A model generated the notes under the pieces. It had not been told where the DNA came from. It searched no databases and was given only the letters and a program-made list of their open reading frames with translations. A program made the position numbers and the translations under genes. Positions 5,637 to 6,571 of a DNA stretch of 6,571 nt are shown piece by piece; position 1 is the first letter of the stretch, and each line of letters begins with the position of its first letter. The stretch covers positions 1 through 6,571 of the forward strand of contig DASZZX010000068.1 of the NCBI GenBank assembly GCA_036260415.1, given 5' to 3'. The stretch is from DASZZX01 sp036260415 (GTDB taxonomy: Bacteria; Actinomycetota; Nitriliruptoria; Nitriliruptorales; JAHWKO01).

Positions 5637-6491
5637 ATGCTCGACGGGAAGACCGGAGCACGGTACGCGCGCCTGCGCGCCCTGATGGCAGAACTCGGCG
5701 GCGTGGTCGTGGGATTGTCCGGCGGGGTGGACTCGAGCCTGCTCGCGCGTGTGGCGCACGACACGCTCGACCGGCGAGCGGTGGCGGTGATCGCGCGCTC
5801 CCCTTCCCTGCCGCAGCGCGAGCTGGACGCCGCCCTGGCGGTCGCCCGTCGCATCGGCCTCCGACATCGCGTGGTCGACACCGCCGAGCTGGACGACCCG
5901 CGCTACGCGGCCAACCGGCCCAACCGCTGCTACTTCTGCAAGCTGGAGCTGTTCACCCACCTGCGGCGCGTCGCCAGCGAGGAAGGCCTGGCCTGGATCG
6001 CCTACGGGGAGAACCGCGACGACGATGGGGACCACCGTCCGGGCCGGGCGGCCGCTGCCCGCCACGGCGTGCGCGCCCCCCTGCGCGAGGCGGGCCTCAC
6101 CAAGGCGGACGTGCGCGCGATCGCCCGGATGCTCGACCTGCCTGTGTGGGACAAGCCGGCGTTCGCGTGCCTGGCGTCGCGGTTTCCCTACGGCAGCGAG
6201 ATCACCGCCGACAAGCTCGCCCAGGTGGAACGTGCGGAGGACAACCTGTGGCACCTCGGTTTCCGCCAGGTGCGGGTCCGCCACCACGGCGACCTGGCGC
6301 GCATCGAGGTGGACCGGGCCGACCTGCCCCGAGCGGTGGTGCTGGCCGAGGAGATCGTCGCGCTGGTGGGTGACGCCGGGTTCGCGCACGTCACACTCGA
6401 CCTGGCCGGCTACCGGCGCGGCAGTCTGAACCCGCGTGCCACCCGCGAGCTGCCTCTGCTCGGCGACACGCTGGAGAGCGAGCGCGGGTGA
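5637..6491 (+). CDS. larE: LarE, ATP-dependent pyridinium-3,5-biscarboxylate sulfur transferase, predicted iron-sulfur (three-cysteine) type
   Basis: LarE activates the two carboxylates of the LarB product with ATP and turns them into thiocarboxylates. The 284-aa frame shows the PP-loop SGGVDSS (28-34), an NRCYFCK motif (C98, C101), the GDHRPGR and LREAGLTKADVR blocks, and KPAFACLASRFPYG with C178. C178 aligns with the sacrificial Cys176 of Lactiplantibacillus LarE. As I recall it, that protein lacks the CxxC pair (WYYA), whereas LarE proteins with all three cysteines bind a [4Fe-4S] cluster and need not destroy their own cysteine. I therefore infer the cluster-dependent, catalytic type. GGGGAGG (5626-5632) 4 bases upstream supports ATG 5637; longer in-frame extensions overlap larB. 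Divergent from larBC, it completes the LarB/LarE part of the pathway. The acceptor LarA is not in this window. Confidence 0.94.
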   Translation: MLDGKTGARYARLRALMAELGGVVVGLSGGVDSSLLARVAHDTLDRRAVAVIARSPSLPQRELDAALAVARRIGLRHRVVDTAELDDPRYAANRPNRCYFCKLELFTHLRRVASEEGLAWIAYGENRDDDGDHRPGRAAAARHGVRAPLREAGLTKADVRAIARMLDLPVWDKPAFACLASRFPYGSEITADKLAQVERAEDNLWHLGFRQVRVRHHGDLARIEVDRADLPRAVVLAEEIVALVGDAGFAHVTLDLAGYRRGSLNPRATRELPLLGDTLESERG

Positions 6492-6535
6492 CCCGCCGCG
6501 CGTGCGGTCCGCGACGCATGCGTGCCGGCGGGTCA
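6489..6535 (+). terminator. Long stem-loop overlapping the larE stop codon, probable transcript 3' end
   Basis: TGACCCGCCG (6489-6498) and CGGCGGGTCA (6526-6535) are perfect 10-bp inverted arms, and the first arm begins with the larE stop codon itself. The 27-base loop holds two smaller palindromes, GCGG-T-CCGC (6504-6512) and ACGCATGCGT (6514-6523), so it can fold as a branched structure. There is no T-run after it, so it is not a canonical intrinsic terminator, although U-less hairpins are often found at gene ends in high-GC actinobacteria. Nothing else was found in 6536-6571. Confidence 0.45.
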
Positions 6536-6571
6536 GCGGCGCCACACCGGCGACCTGGCACGCTGTGGCAG

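Noticed and set aside
4091..5685. Several long plus-strand open frames across the larBC region
   Set aside because: They are repetitive Arg/His/Gln-rich translations without motifs, opposite the conserved larB and larC frames.
4892..5881. Continuous open frame upstream of larC on the minus strand, suggesting a 584-aa fusion protein
   Set aside because: This stretch is out of frame with larB, antisense to larE, and consists of Arg/Gly/Ala-rich sequence without motifs. LarC has a clear GTG start coupled to the larB stop.
1..6571. Search for tRNA, CRISPR arrays, insertion sequences or terminal repeats
   Set aside because: No regularly spaced repeats, transposase-like frames or cloverleaf-type sequence were recognised anywhere; all repeats seen are short local inverted repeats.

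Overview
The window is very GC-rich DNA, clearly above 65% G+C, with strong third-position G/C preference, GTG as well as ATG starts, AGGAGG-type ribosome binding sites and long spurious open frames on every strand. This suggests a high-GC actinobacterium (Actinomycetota). The family best matches are equally compatible with a deep-branching lineage, and the sequence alone does not fix the genus. No tRNA, rRNA, CRISPR array or mobile element was seen. The region looks like ordinary chromosomal DNA with metal-related themes.

Layout, left to right. (1) 1-721, minus strand: the N-terminal 240 codons of a TerC/Alx-family membrane protein that runs off the left edge. Its leader (726-841) carries what reads as a yybP-ykoY manganese riboswitch. 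The P1 helix of the aptamer and a Shine-Dalgarno-sequestering hairpin compete for the same bases, so the switch should turn translation on when Mn2+ is bound. (2) 1004-2821, plus strand: a complete cytoplasmic GH15 family glucoamylase/trehalase-like hydrolase, divergent from the TerC gene. (3) 2993-4018, plus strand: a 341-aa protein of the UROD/MetE-like superfamily that keeps a methionine-synthase-type zinc site (HxC plus a distal CGL cysteine); its substrate is unknown. (4) 4127-5583, minus strand: larB and larC, overlapping by 4 bases (GTGA). (5) 5637-6491, plus strand: larE, divergent from larB across only 53 bases.

LarB, LarC and LarE together make the nickel-pincer nucleotide (NPN) cofactor of lactate racemase and related LarA enzymes. 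LarB carboxylates and hydrolyses nicotinic acid adenine dinucleotide, LarE adds sulfur to the two carboxylates, and LarC inserts nickel using CTP. No larA-type apoenzyme lies in the window. LarC here has only the N-terminal (LarC1) half, about 254 aa, and no LarC2 is encoded in any frame before the convergent neighbour. LarE has the CxxC-plus-C cysteine set expected of iron-sulfur LarE proteins rather than the single sacrificial cysteine of Lactiplantibacillus LarE. The Mn2+ riboswitch/exporter unit and the split or shortened NPN pathway are the items most worth follow-up.
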